This document shows positions 31,758 through 42,828 of a stretch of DNA of 64,000 nt, piece by piece (within the stretch, counting starts at the first letter, position 1; each line of letters starts with the position of its first letter). This DNA is from Massariosphaeria phaeospora. Taxonomy: Eukaryota; Ascomycota; Dothideomycetes; Pleosporales. Position numbers and translations under genes: made by a program. The notes under the pieces were generated by a model, which ran no database searches, was not told the origin of the DNA, and worked only from the letters and a program-made list of their open reading frames with translations. Where the stretch lies: positions 434,001 to 498,000 of the forward strand of contig JAADJZ010000014.1 of assembly GCA_011032825.1 (NCBI GenBank). Reading direction: 5' to 3'.

Positions 31758-33410
31758 TCAAGATTGGAACCAAGCGGCGAACGCCCCGGCATACGTATCA
31801 TCAATACTCGCAGAGTCAAACGAGCATGACGGCGAAGCGATCGCAGAGCGATCATAAGAAGTACTGAGATTCGAATCCCAGGGATCAAGCGGCATCTGCG
31901 CAATCGAGTCTCGAGTCCCAAATTTAGAGGGCGGAGAGCAGATAGCAGATTGGATAGCATAAGCGGCATCACTATAATCACAATCAATATAGGGACCATT
32001 CGAGTAAGAGGTAAATGACACTCCGGCTGCAGCACTACGCGCTGAGTGTCTGGTTGTCTTCATTGTTGGCGGGACGTCGTGACCGACCAGGTTCTGGTTC
32101 GGCTCCGGAGGTTGCGTTGACTCGACCGTGCCAGATTGGGCTGGCCATGGGGCCATTGGAGCTGGTACATGCGATGGTTTGGTAGTGAAGGTCCCAAAAC
32201 GATGATATTCTCCGCGACCTTGCAAGGCACCAAGCCGGTGGAGATGACTCATGTTGAGTTCTAGTGCTGGCGGAGGTAATGCTAGACGCCCCCTCTGCGG
32301 CTGACCAGCGCAGAACTCTTCGAACGATATGTTCGGATTGACGGATTGAGCATTGACAGCTAGCAATCTCTGTGGCGGTGGCGGGGGAGGCAGCGAGATG
32401 CCGAGTCTGCTCACAAGATCGTGCATGCCAGCCAAATGGTCCGCGGTAGGCTTGCGTAACGGTGAGATCGCATATTTGTTGTCGGGAAGAGTAGTCAGTT
32501 CGGCTACCTCCAAGATCGGCGAAGTTTGCGAGCTGGGCGGAGTCGTTCTCGGAGACGAGTGCGCATTGCTCTCTTCCTCGCTGCTGTAGAGACATGGGAA
32601 GTCCGCGCTAACGTCGCTTTCCTCTTCATCTTTTTCGGACGCTTCGGTAACTACCGTGCATCCATCTTTGGGGAACATTGTATTCCCTTTCGGGACCGTG
32701 AGCACAAAGCCGCCGTTGCTGCGGGTGGCGGCCCAATCGATCAATTGAACAACCTCGCGAAGTTCCTTCTGGCGCTCTAGCTTGCGTGTGTCACGCCTGC
32801 CGAGCACGCCGTGTTTTCCCCACGGCGGTGTTTCGTATGTATATGTGCTACCATCGGTACGCATATCATCGGGTCCGCTGTGGAACTGCCACACAGCCAC
32901 ATCGAGCGCAGCTTTGCCTTCGCGCACACGGAGCTCATGCTCTGCTCGGTTCTCAGGGTCGACCGATTTCCACCATGTCTCAAAGATTGTATCTTGCTCA
33001 ACGACTTCTTCGACCGGATTCGTGTCCTTTAGCGTAACCTCTTCATCTTCCCACTTGAACTCGCGTCGGTACTTGGGGATCTTGTTATCCTTGGCCGCAT
33101 ACTCCACCCTGGCAGTACCGATAACAAGGCTGTTGCATACAATCCCATTCCAAGCACCCATAGCAGCGAACGCGTTGTCAAAGTCTGGGAATGTGAGTAG
33201 CGCGCGGTCATGGAATTGTTGTCCGGACAGGGGATTGAAGAGAAACTCGACCTTGACGAGGCCATATAGTGCGAACATTCCTTCTAGCGTAGACTTGCGC
33301 GCGCAGTTCACGATATTCTTGGGCACGTAGGAGCCGTCGTCCATTTGCGGGTGTTGAATGAAGCCGCGGAAGCCGAGTCTCCGTAGTGTCCCTGTAGGTG
33401 AGGAGTCCAT
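31758..33410 (-). CDS. RRM-like protein with Pro/Ser-rich tail
   Basis: The single exon gives 550 residues from the ATG at 33410; a GTG-started extension to 33470 is not credible. Residues ~35-110 form a degenerate RNA-recognition motif: STLEGMFALYGLVKVEFLF as helix 1/strand 2, then RALLTFPDFDNAFAAMGAWNG and IGTARVEYA. A linker with WEDEEVTLKD and a WWKSVDPENRAEHELRVREG helix follows. The rest is low complexity, with polyproline near 365. An RNA-binding role is inferred only. The TGA stop is followed in frame by the 31041-31754 reading frame, so the true protein could be longer. Confidence 0.65.
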   Translation of the reverse strand: MDSSPTGTLRRLGFRGFIQHPQMDDGSYVPKNIVNCARKSTLEGMFALYGLVKVEFLFNPLSGQQFHDRALLTFPDFDNAFAAMGAWNGIVCNSLVIGTARVEYAAKDNKIPKYRREFKWEDEEVTLKDTNPVEEVVEQDTIFETWWKSVDPENRAEHELRVREGKAALDVAVWQFHSGPDDMRTDGSTYTYETPPWGKHGVLGRRDTRKLERQKELREVVQLIDWAATRSNGGFVLTVPKGNTMFPKDGCTVVTEASEKDEEESDVSADFPCLYSSEEESNAHSSPRTTPPSSQTSPILEVAELTTLPDNKYAISPLRKPTADHLAGMHDLVSRLGISLPPPPPPQRLLAVNAQSVNPNISFEEFCAGQPQRGRLALPPPALELNMSHLHRLGALQGRGEYHRFGTFTTKPSHVPAPMAPWPAQSGTVESTQPPEPNQNLVGHDVPPTMKTTRHSARSAAAGVSFTSYSNGPYIDCDYSDAAYAIQSAICSPPSKFGTRDSIAQMPLDPWDSNLSTSYDRSAIASPSCSFDSASIDDTYAGAFAAWFQS

Positions 33411-33968
33411 GGTGTTCTCCGTGTTGTCTTGGATGGAGATAGATATTGATAGACGAAAGAATTCTGACACAGCTCTTGAGCCGAGAATTAGAATGATGTA
33501 GAAAAGTGAATTTGCTGTATGTTAGCACAGCGCGGAGTAAATAATGTCAGTGAATTCATCTGTGAAGCTGGACATAGTGCATTCACAATGCTCACCAGGC
33601 AACCGCGAACACTAATTTTGGAACAAAGCTATTATCTGGTAAGGACAACAAAGGAAGGTCTTGGTGATCCCCAGGCAATAGGACAACGACTACTAGCGGT
33701 CCCTGGGTACGACTGGGCAGTGTTAGTACGTGGCCAGTAGCACTTCCTGGCGCCCGTCCGATATCGAATATAGTGATGCGAGTACTTAAAGACTCTAGAT
33801 ATACTCTTACGCTCTAGAGGGTCCGTGTTTTGCTTCTCACGTGCGCGTATCTGCGATGCCACGTATTGCCTGACGCTCTAAAGCCAGCCCGAGACGACCG
33901 CGTGCGATTCGGCATCGCCCATTCTGTCGTCTCTTAACGATGTATAAAAGTTACTCCAGATTGGCATA
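33411..33968. other. Intergenic region, nothing recognised
   Basis: These 558 bases hold the 5' flank of the RRM-like gene. No motif, repeat or frame could be supported. Confidence 0.5.
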
Positions 33969-34460
33969 TCAAGTCTTTTGTGCGACCCACACCTGCGTCT
34001 TGTATGCATTTTGCGTGAGTGTTTTCACATTGAATCCATACTCAGCTTCTTTCGATCGAAATTTTCTCTCCGCAAATGTCAGATTCCCGCACTGGTCATC
34101 CAAGTCCCGAAACCCAAAGCCCATCTCTTGAACGACTACGAGGATCTCATCTAAGCGATCGCTATGACTAATTATATGCAAAACAATCTCTGTCTCCATA
34201 CGCAACAAGTTCTTCACGGCTGGATCTTGCGAGTAGATATCTTGGTGATTGAAATGGATAGGCCAATCATTGCGAGCTGTGGGAGCCGTCGAAGACGACC
34301 CGGGGCTGTGGGTGTTGGCAAAGGCTAACTCGCACTTTCTTGCGATGCTATAAGATGCAACATGCCACTCCTCGGTTGCAATGACGGGTTGGTGCGGTTC
34401 GGTGTCCGAAGAGCTCTGGAACGTCTGTGCGACGCTTGTCCAGGAATCGGTTAGCGTCAA
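33969..34460 (-). CDS. Uncertain hypothetical reading frame
   Basis: The 163-codon frame has plausible protein composition, especially its C-terminal half (METEIVLHIISHSDRLDEILVV and FGFRDLDDQCGNLTFAERKF). It has no ATG at its upstream end, so a first exon would be needed. An ATG lies just upstream (ATGTCGGGCAGG), but no good splice pair joins it. No family is recognised. It may be a real small gene with an unseen intron or a relic. Confidence 0.35.
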   Translation of the reverse strand: MTLTDSWTSVAQTFQSSSDTEPHQPVIATEEWHVASYSIARKCELAFANTHSPGSSSTAPTARNDWPIHFNHQDIYSQDPAVKNLLRMETEIVLHIISHSDRLDEILVVVQEMGFGFRDLDDQCGNLTFAERKFRSKEAEYGFNVKTLTQNAYKTQVWVAQKT

Positions 34461-35866
34461 AATAACTCCCGAGGTCCCTGCCCGACATCCTCAGAGCCAA
34501 AGACAATCAACGAAGGGCCCACTATCCTCAACCATCCTCAACCGTCCTGCTGTACAAGGGATTGTCTTCACTCACTCGTTCCTCTTCTGTCAAAATTATA
34601 CATGCGCCGCGATGATATTCGTTGCCGACAACGCCAGCCACCTATTTTCACACCTCATCTCTTACGCGGTCTGAAGCATCGAGTGGAAAGCCCCTTAATT
34701 GGCACTGGGATAGGCACTGCTCCGTCCAGTATATAGAGACGACACTAGGGACATTTTTGTAGACTGGGCTGCGAGTTAGCTCCCCGCTCCTCCTGTAGGA
34801 TCTAGTCTATATGGTTGCCAAACTAACCAATTAAGTCACATAGAGAAGAGCTGTCCAAATCTTACTGACGGCTTATGTCTCGGCTGGATGGCGAATACCA
34901 AGCAAGAACCCGACCGTGCGCCATCTCCCGCTGATGCGATTGGCCTGAGCTGGATGACATTCACTAGTAGCTCTCTCGCGCGGATGTTGTTCCCACCATA
35001 GGCGGGAACGCCTGGTTCCGTCCCTCCCGCCGAGTACCTTAAACACTACAACTGCGGGCCAAACTAGTGAGTGTCGGATTTATCGGTCTCTGCTTAATGT
35101 AGACGCAGGTAGTACCAGGTGCGTATCATAAAGGCGGATTCTGTCTACTTAGATAATCTTTCCTACTAAGCGCCTGTACTAACTCTCTGTCGCGGCTAGA
35201 TAGCTACGCATACTCAAGAAGACGGGCCAACTGTTAGCTTGTGCGCCATTATCCTAAGAACTGAAGTGATCGACAACTTGGGCACTTACTAGCTCGCACG
35301 TTAACCCAAATGCCTGGCCGACAGCTGTCAGGGGAGTTGGACTGCAGCGGTTCCTATTCCGCTGCAGTCCAACACGCCTAGTTCACTAACATAGGTCTAA
35401 TATCATATTAGTACCTAATCTTGAATACAACCTTCTTCTCCTACAGCGGGGGTTGCAGGCAAAATGATGCCAACACAGAGTGGTCAACCAAAGATCAGCG
35501 CACAGGCTGCTTTTGTCCACTCACATGCTGTAAGTAGAGTCGTTCAGATAATATTAAGCCACTGACTCTTCAGACGCCTTCTATCAACGCTAGATGGCCG
35601 GGCGTAAGAAAACAGGGCAAACGCTGTGCCGTGCGCCATCGCCCGCCAACACCTGCTCGCTGGGCATTTGATCCCCAAGCAAGAGAAAAAAGTAATACGG
35701 TAGGATGTGTCGGCACCCAGCGCGGGCCATCGGGGGTTGGGACGAAGTTCAAGACTGACAGCGTTTCCATATACCGGAAGATGATCTCTCTGCGCTCAAA
35801 AGCTCGCTCCGCGCGCCCAGTCGATATCAGCACAGCCGGCCCTCAGTTTCGTAGCAGATTTACACG
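34461..35866. other. Intergenic region, 1.4 kb, no gene
   Basis: The sequence is repeat-like and non-coding, with a perfect hairpin at 35336-35373. Short frames have no family match. It ends at the start of the subtilisin-like protease gene. Confidence 0.45.
35336..35373. repeat. Perfect 15 bp inverted repeat (hairpin)
   Basis: Arms GTTGGACTGCAGCGG and CCGCTGCAGTCCAAC are separated by eight bases. The match is exact and stops cleanly at both sides. It stands alone in non-coding DNA, 490 bp before the protease gene. Confidence 0.75.
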
Positions 35867-37215
35867 ATGACCTATCCACGGCTACTTGCACTGCTCTTCC
35901 TCCAACCTTCGTTCTCTTATGCGCTCCCAGAGCGATTGAATAGACAGGTAGCGAGCCCTGGTGGCAAGCGCGCCGTGCAGAGCTGGTATGCCCAAAAGGA
36001 CGCGAGCTGGAACCTGCAAGTGGTTAGTCAACCAGAGTAAGTTATATCATTATGGTTAGGTATGCACTCAAATGGCTGACTAACTATTCCATTTCTAGAG
36101 AATTGAAAGACACGTGTGATTTGGACTTTGTATACGAGAGCACAAAGGGCGAAGGCATCTACATCTATGTGCTGGACACGGGTGTTGAAACCGGACTGCA
36201 CTCTGTAAGTCATCACACGTACGGTCATCTTGGACCACTGACAGATGGCATGGGCGTTCCTCAATCGCTAACAGAGACTGTATAGCCCACAGGCCCCGAG
36301 TTTCCGCACCGTCTGCCCAGCTTACAAACGTGGGCTTCGACTGCTTACAACAAGCTCCCCGAGACCGACGACAACGAGCTCTCTCACGGCACAGGAATGG
36401 CATCCCTCGCGCTGGGCCAGCAAAACGGCGTAGCCAAAGGCGCAACACTTATCTCTGTAAAGCACGAAGAGAATCTGGACGATGTGGGTCCCGTGTTCGG
36501 CAAGGTGCACGCAGACCTTGTAAAGAACAAGGATCGACAGGGCAAGAGCATCGTGCTCTGCGCTACCCACGATCCATACCCACTGATCGATCCGAACGAC
36601 TGGCCGGTCGACGATGAGGAAGTCTTGGAGTGGGTGCAGTGGAAGGAGGAGACGAAGAAGTGGTTGGATAAGATTATGAATATGGGCGTCCCGATTGTTG
36701 TGCCGGCTGGGAACGAGGCGCTGCAGCCTGAGCGGGCCAAGGTCGATTTCTGGCCATCCAGTTTTAGCTCAGATGATTTCCCCTTGATTGTCGTGGGTGC
36801 GACAGATGCCGACAATGTTCGTTACGCGAAATCGCAAACGGGCCCTCAAGTCACCGCCTACGCCCCTGGTCAAAACGTCGTTACGTTTAACAAGGCCGGG
36901 ATCCTGGAAGAAGTCAGCGGCACATCCTACGGTAACAAATGCCTCACACATCGTACTTCCTCGGACTAACTGTGGACAGCGTCCGCTTTGGTAGCAGGCC
37001 TGATAGCAGGCTTCATGTCCCAAGAGACACCGCCGTGGCAGAGCGGACTCCAAGGTCGCGCTCGTGTCGCCGAGATTAGACGGTTTATCAAGGAAGACGG
37101 CAAGTCAGGGTGGAAGCGTCCAAATGTAAATGGCAAGACAGCTGAGCGGGTTATTTGGAACGGAGCAACGAAGAAAAACCATGAGGAGGCTGTAGTCGAT
37201 CCCGGTGCATGCTGA
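35867..37215 (+). CDS. Secreted subtilisin-like serine protease (S8 family)
   Basis: Four exons (35867-36036, 36099-36204, 36286-36931, 36980-37215) give 385 residues. A signal peptide (MTYPRLLALLFLQPSFSYA) starts the protein. The catalytic triad is complete: Asp in YVLDTGVE near 83, His in HGTGMASLALG near 126, and Ser in GTSYASALVAGL near 306. The last motif is formed by splicing the third intron. The oxyanion Asn is in PAGNEA near 235. A classical I9 inhibitor propeptide is not evident: only ~60 residues precede the catalytic core, so the proregion is short or absent. The insert LIDPNDWPVDDEEVLEWVQW is not typical of proteinase K-like enzymes and suggests a divergent subgroup. It probably acts on extracellular protein. 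Confidence 0.88.
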
Positions 37216-37505
37216 AGGGAAATCATCGCATAGGAAAGCAGACAGGTATGTATATAGAAGTGAATCGATCGTGGTATTGATGGAAAACACCCTTTTAGTA
37301 TCGACGATGGAATACCATTCAAGGCCGAGACACTTTTGATGGAGTTCGTCGGCGGCCTTTTTTCTGGTGGAGAACTACCTAACATCAGCGAGGTTAGGTA
37401 GACATCGCGCCTAACGCCGCTATACTGTTTTGGCCCCCATTACCCCTGACAAGAATGAGCTAAACTAGTTCCTACTATGTCTTCCCCGCCCACGCCGCCC
37501 TCACC

Positions 37506-38630
37506 ATGTCGCCCTCACCATCAATGGCACTCCGCGCCCTCGCCGCATCCACCCTCCTCGTGCTATCCGTCACCTGTCTCTGGCTCATGGACATCACAAC
37601 GCTCGTGCAAAAGTACCCCACCCCCGGCTCCTCCGGCGCCATCACCTGGCCCGGCGGCGCCATCCCCATCCTGCAGAACTTCCACGGCGTCCGCCTTCTC
37701 GACGAGGTGTTCCGCGATGTGACGGTCGGGTTCGCGCCGTTTAGCTTGGGCTACGATGCGCTGAGCTGGTGGGGCGTGTTGACGTTTTTGCAGGACTTCG
37801 GCGTCGTGTATCTCGTGTTGCTGTGTGAGAGTGCGAGGGGTGTCAATAGGTGGACGGTCGCGTATTTGTGAGTTTGAGGTTGTGTTTGCGGGATAGGATA
37901 GGCGCTAATGAATGGATGGTGGTGCAGCCCGGGCGTGTTTGGACTCCTCGGACAACTCATACCCGCCGGCGTGATGTTCCCCTTCTTCTATTTCCTCTGT
38001 GTCCTTTTCTGTCCGCCGGCACCAAGTGCTCGGGATCGCGCTGCGCGCAAAATCGCGCTTGGCGATGCGTGGGTTTTCTTGCCGGCTGTGGTTGGCTTTC
38101 ACACGCTGCCGGTGCTGGGCATGTTCTTCGCGGCGAGCTACGAGGACCGGCATTACTGGACGTGGTTCTGGCAACTCTATCCCGTGCGCGTGTTCTTTGC
38201 GTATGTCGTTGTGAAGGGCGGGGCTAAGATGCTCGCGCTTCGACGGCGCGGGCTCGACGTCAGCTACCAAAAGTCTGTTACCTTGCTCGTGGCGCCGATG
38301 ATCGCGGTGTCGGCCGCGACGTGGATTTACGTCCTGTCCAGCAGTCCTTACTCGCTCCGGGAGAGGGCCTGGCCAGCGGCTGTGGCCGAAGAGACGTTTG
38401 CTATGAGGATGCGGCGCATACTGCAGTGTGACGCGCTGTTTATGTTTGCGGGTACATTCGCGTGGCTGGGGTACCTGCTGGGCGAGATGTGGAGCGCGAG
38501 GCTGATTGACGCAAAACAAGTTGCGGGTTTTGTTGCCGTTGGAATCGCATCGTTAGGCGCAGTTGGCCCGGGAGCCACAGTCGGAGTTTTGTGGCTGTGG
38601 AGGGAGGCGTTCTTGGTGGGTGATCGGTAG
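37506..38630 (+). CDS. Polytopic integral membrane protein
   Basis: Two exons (37506-37867 and 37928-38630) separated by a 60 bp intron (donor GTGAGT, acceptor GTGCAG) give 354 residues. There are about eight hydrophobic segments: near residues 8-26, 78-105, 122-147, 163-185, 190-215, 245-262, 285-305 and 325-345. I do not recognise a firm domain. The architecture recalls fungal membrane proteins sometimes grouped with membrane-bound terpene cyclases, but no diagnostic residue can be cited, so this is only a possibility. It starts 290 bp after the protease gene, same strand; no functional link is evident. Confidence 0.7.
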
Positions 38631-39210
38631 GAAAGCACAAAGAGTGGAAAGACGTAGTATGGGGACACTGTACAGTTGATGTATGGGAGAGTGGGGTGTG
38701 GGGAAGTAAGGGCAAGAGATCGTCGTAGGAAAAAGGGCCACTGTAAGAGCAGGCAAGAAGACTCCAGGGGTACCGCAAAAACATACGTATACCGCGCCTC
38801 GACACTTCCTGCACCGCGCTGCTCCACCCCCGAACCTCCGCGATCCATCACGTAAATATTGGTGTGCTGTCTTCCTCCGGCTTGCCCGCCGCCTTGTGTT
38901 CACAAGCTTCCTGCTCTCCTAGCTTTTTTAAAAGAGGCATCACCTCTTGAGCGTTTTTCTGTCGACGTCTCTTTTCTGCGGAATTCCTTAGTTTGGGCTT
39001 TCATCTCATGCATTCCTTTGTCGTGAGCGTGATTCGCTTCAAAGTGTCGCTTGTGGGCTTTCGATTCATGAGCCTAGCCTCCATCCTAGATACGAGTCTT
39101 GTTCGTGAGCCGTATTCCTAAGCCAATTTCTTGCGAGCCTTGAGTATATGCTTTCGCTGTCGCTTGCGTGCCTCCTCGGCTTGAACCATCATCTCACGGA
39201 ATTCCTTCTC
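38631..39210. other. Convergent intergenic region with degraded Lys/Glu-rich coding-like sequence
   Basis: On the minus strand, just past the stop of the gene at 39211, the same frame continues open for 33 codons (EKEFREMMVQAEEARKRQRK). A similar MKAQTKEFRRKE segment recurs near 38960-39000. This looks like a decayed basic coiled-coil tail. No other feature is seen. Confidence 0.4.
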
Positions 39211-39808
39211 CTACGCTTTCATCTCCTTCTCGTCCTTCTCGTCCTGTGCCTTCTCCTCCTTCCCCATCTTCAAACCCGCCCTCTTCGACCCGCCCCTTAG
39301 AAACCCAACATCATCATCTACGCATTTTAGTCAGCACCCCCTACCACCACCCAACAAGACAGCACTTACACTTCACCCCCTCGCAGAAATTCACCCTAAC
39401 CTCCGCACCCCCCATCCTCCTCCCCTCCATCCCCACCCCTAACACCACCGCCCTCGCCCCCCTCTCCTCCTCACACAACACAAACGCCATCCCCTCCGCC
39501 CCTTCCCCTCCGCGCCGATAGTCCACAATCGCCTTGCCTGCAAGGTACGCGCGCACGTCGGATTCGGCGGCGGAGGGCGGGATGTTGTGGAGGGAGAGGA
39601 GGCATCCGGGGCAGGAGCGCGGCTTCGGTTTAGGTTTATCGGGCGCGGGAGGCAGGTTGGGAGTGGGGTTTGGGATTGGGGTTGCTTTCGGGATGGACGG
39701 CGGCTGGATGAGGTGGCCGGTTGTGGCATTGGGGTTGGGACGGCGGCTGGTGGTTTCTTTGCGGGGATGAGGGGACGAGTGGTAGAAGTAGGAACTAGGG
39801 GAGAACAT
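39211..39808 (-). CDS. Small RRM-like protein with basic tail
   Basis: Two exons (39808-39370 and 39317-39211) with a 52 bp intron (donor GTAAGT, branch GCTGAC, acceptor GCGTAG) give 181 residues. After a Pro-rich N-terminus, LSLHNIPPSAAESDVRAYLAG, GMAFVLCEEERGARAVV and GAEVRVNFCEG form an RRM-like fold. The tail is Lys/Glu-rich (KMGKEEKAQDEKDEKEMKA). The stop TAG is followed in frame by more of the same composition, so the annotated end may be a nonsense change. The next gene upstream (40564-41887) is also an RRM protein in the same orientation, possibly an old tandem copy. The start could lie further upstream if a 5' exon exists. Confidence 0.6.
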
Positions 39809-40563
39809 GGTTGGGTGGGGTGGACGTGGACGTGGAGGTGGATGGAGGCGAGTGTGGAGAGATGTTGGGGCGCTTGGGTTGAGAGGCGAAGGAGGTTGTA
39901 GTAGTGCTCGCAGGTGGTGTGGTGGTGAAACGTGTGGTTGCGGGCGCGGTTGCGAGTGTGTTCGCGGATGTACGAGGTGTCGTGAGAAAGGAAGAGGGTA
40001 AGCTGGCTAGTTGGCGAAAGAGAGCTGATGCCAAGGGATCAGGCAGTTGGTGTTGCGTTAGGAGAAGCAGGCGTATCGCGTAAAATGGCTCTTGGTTGGA
40101 CTTCGTCTGCAGCATCACGGTGAAAGACCAACTACAAAAAACCAGCATTCCGCCAAAGTGCCCGCTCCACCGAGAATCTGCAAGAAAGGGAAGAGTATCG
40201 CAACGTCTGGCCGATGCTTTCAGTGTCATGCTAGCATCTCCCGCGAGGCCCTACACAAGTCCAAATTGAACTTGAAATCGGTGCTAAGTCGAGCATAGTA
40301 GTAGAAGACTGAAACATTTCTGACGTGTACGCAGATCACAGACTCCATGAGCACACTATTCAGCAGGGGGGATACAGTACCCCCATGTAAAGCGCTATTC
40401 ATTCTCCGAACGCTACACTATCAGCGTGTCTAAGCACGAGGGTTTCCCTTCGTCCAATCCCGCTCAGCTCAGCTCAGTTCAGTTCAGTTCAATTCAGTTC
40501 AATTCAACTCCCCTCCCCTCCCTCCCCACACTTCAACCGCCCAATCCAACCCCATCCGCCCCT
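39809..40563. other. Intergenic region between RRM-type genes
   Basis: No gene is supported. A minus-strand frame at 39795-40229 overlaps the 5' side of the small RRM gene in another phase and has low-complexity Thr/Pro/Ser content only. The pentamer microsatellite at 40463-40508 lies here. Confidence 0.45.
40463..40508. repeat. YTCAR pentanucleotide microsatellite
   Basis: Nine pentamer units (CTCAG x3, TTCAG x2, then TTCAA/TTCAG mixtures) lie 56 bp beyond the stop codon of the minus-strand RRM gene. In the sense of that gene the unit reads YTGAR. Confidence 0.8.
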
Positions 40564-41887
40564 TCAACCCCCCACTTCTCCCTCCCCCATCGCACCTTTC
40601 ATCTCCCGCCTAATCGGCGCCGGCCTCGCAACCGCACTCCAGAAGCCATACCACTCCTTCTCAGTGACCAAGTTCCTCGCCTTATCCTCGTCCGCATTAC
40701 CAACCAGATTCCAGCGACCCCGACCACGAACACGAACGGCCGAGGGCGATGCAGCGCGTGGCGATTCGGGCGCGGCGTCCTCCCAGGACTCGGGGATGCG
40801 CTCAGCCCATTCTTGCACGGCGGATGGGGTGCTGCGGTCGGAGGCTGTGGCTGGGGGGGTGGGTAGGGTGGGCGGGGTGAGGTGGACGACGGGCGCGGGT
40901 TTGGGGGCCACGAGGCGGGGGAAGTCTTCTAGGGTAGGGCGGGGTTGGACGGTGGGTTGGTAGGTGGTCGGGAGGGCTGGGACGGTTTGGACGGTTTGGA
41001 GTCTCGGTTGCGGCTGCGAGGGCCCGTCTATTTCTCTGTATGGTTTGATGGCGGGCTGTCTGACAGGTCCGGGATAGCCAAAGCCGGTCTCGTTGTCTGT
41101 GCGTGATCTGGTCAGCTTCTGAGCCATTGCAAAAGGTGCCTTGGTACTCACGTCGCGGCGGGCTAACGCAAATCTCCAGCGCGATCGGCCGGCCCATCAA
41201 GCTCCTGCCATTCAGCTCATGCAACGCGCGATTCCGATCCGCAATGGAGCTGAACAGCGCGAAGCCCACCGGCAGCGGCTTGCCCGTCTTGAGGTTGTAG
41301 TTGCGCTTGTAGTCGAGCAGATTGTAGCCGTCGAAGAAGAGAAAGACAGCGACCTCGTCGGCCTCGGGGTGCAGTTTGTTGATCAGCAGCACGCAGCCCT
41401 TGTTCGCGGGACCGTGCCGCCGCGTGGTGGTGCCGGACATGTCGGAGCGGGGGCCGCGCGGTGGCGTGGTGTTGAGCTGGCAGGCGGCGTCGTCGATGTC
41501 GAGCAGGCCGTAGTCGGTGACTGTGACGTATCGGTCAGTATCACGGGTCTGGTATTTCATGTGATTACTAATGGTATGTATGTATTCTCACTCACTCTTG
41601 AACCTATCTTTAGCGCGATCGATCCTCACGGCGCGATCGTCGACGATGGTCCCGGCGAGCTTCTGTGCGCGGAGGGTTTCGCTGAGGCTGCCTAGCAGCA
41701 CGTAGCAGACGGATTCGGTGCCGTTGGTCATGTTGACGCCGCGCTTGAAGTCGATGACATCGAAGCCATCGAACAGGGCCCGGATGTCGTCGTCTATGGC
41801 ACGCGTACATAGATTAGAGACGCGCAGCACGCGCTCCTCCGGCGTGGATGTGTCGCCCAGGTCGAGTTTTCGAAAGCGCGCTGGCAT
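40564..41887 (-). CDS. Protein with two RRM domains and RG-rich tail
   Basis: Three exons (41887-41596, 41520-41152, 41096-40564) give 397 residues. Two RNA-recognition motifs are visible. The first spans about 17-95 (LRVSNLCTRAIDDDIRALF and VCYVLLGSLSETLRAQKLAG). The second spans about 125-205 (CVLLINKLHPEADEVAVFLFF and GFALFSSIADRNRALHELNG). The C-terminal half is Pro-rich and ends with VRGRGRWNLVGNADEDKARN. RNA binding is expected; target and process are unknown. Donors are GTGAGT for both introns, with branch points ACTGAC and GCTGACC near good acceptors. It starts divergently from the gene at 42829. Confidence 0.8.
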
Positions 41888-42828
41888 TATGGCTAGCTAT
41901 CAGGCTACTTCGTTTGTGTTGGCTGTTCCTAATGCTTGTCACTGATGCTCTGCAGGTTGAGTAGTACGGTGCTGTTGCGCGAACGGCGTGGAGAGGCAAA
42001 CGACTGAGTGTCCATGTAGGTGCGGGCGCGTGAATGCTTGGCTTTATGTAGGGATCGGTATTCACTGCAAAATTTGACGGAAAGAATGTTTTAAAGTGGT
42101 AGTGAATGGGTGGAACCGAGAATCAGCTTAGCGCATTCAACCTGAGTCGACGACCCTTCCCTGCGCAAGCCACTGGAAGGCGCATACAGTGCTCGAGGAA
42201 GTGTGTTTCGCGCTTTCCGATCGTGAAGTGAGACATATGAAACGGTCTGAGCCATCCGCGCAAAAGATGGACGGCAAGAAGTTGTGAAAAATTGCAAAAA
42301 CGTTTTCCTCCGAGAAGTGATGAGCAAATATTCGGGGTGTTTACACGGTACACTAGCTAAACACGCGAATGTCAACCACACTTCCTGCCGCGCTATCGCA
42401 ACAGGACACATATTGCAGTGTGCGGTGATTATGAAAATACCAGGGTATCCGAGAAGGGCCATTCTATACACTAAAAATGGTGTGCAGCATGGCTAGGAAG
42501 GAAGAAGATGTAGCTTGAAACTTGAGTGAGTTATCAGACCGTAAAACCCAATCCACTATGCCCGAGTCTTTATTGAACGGTAGTACCTCCTCGACCAACC
42601 GCCTCTGGGATGGATGGATTGGGGGAATGGTAGGAGAGCAAGCGCAGGCTGTCGTCGCAGTAGGCTATTCCAGACTCGCGCTGATTGGCTGGTGCCTGCA
42701 AGCGAGCCTAGTCCCTAAGGCAACAACCCGCTCCAGTTCCGCCACCGCACCAGCACGCCCACGACTCCCGACTCTATAAAGATGCAGTACAACCGCTCAT
42801 CTGGATATCAACCAAGCCAGACTCAAGA
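41888..42828. other. Divergent intergenic region, 0.9 kb
   Basis: It separates two divergently transcribed genes and probably carries both promoters. A minus-strand frame at 42091-42471 has no family match. Nothing else is seen. Confidence 0.5.

Noticed and set aside
31860..31885. A GATTCGAATCCC sequence resembling a tRNA B box
   Set aside because: It lies inside a coding frame, and no matching A box, acceptor stem or anticodon arm is present.
37506..38630. Calling the membrane protein a terpene cyclase
   Set aside because: Only the overall helix pattern suggests it; no diagnostic acidic motif could be identified.
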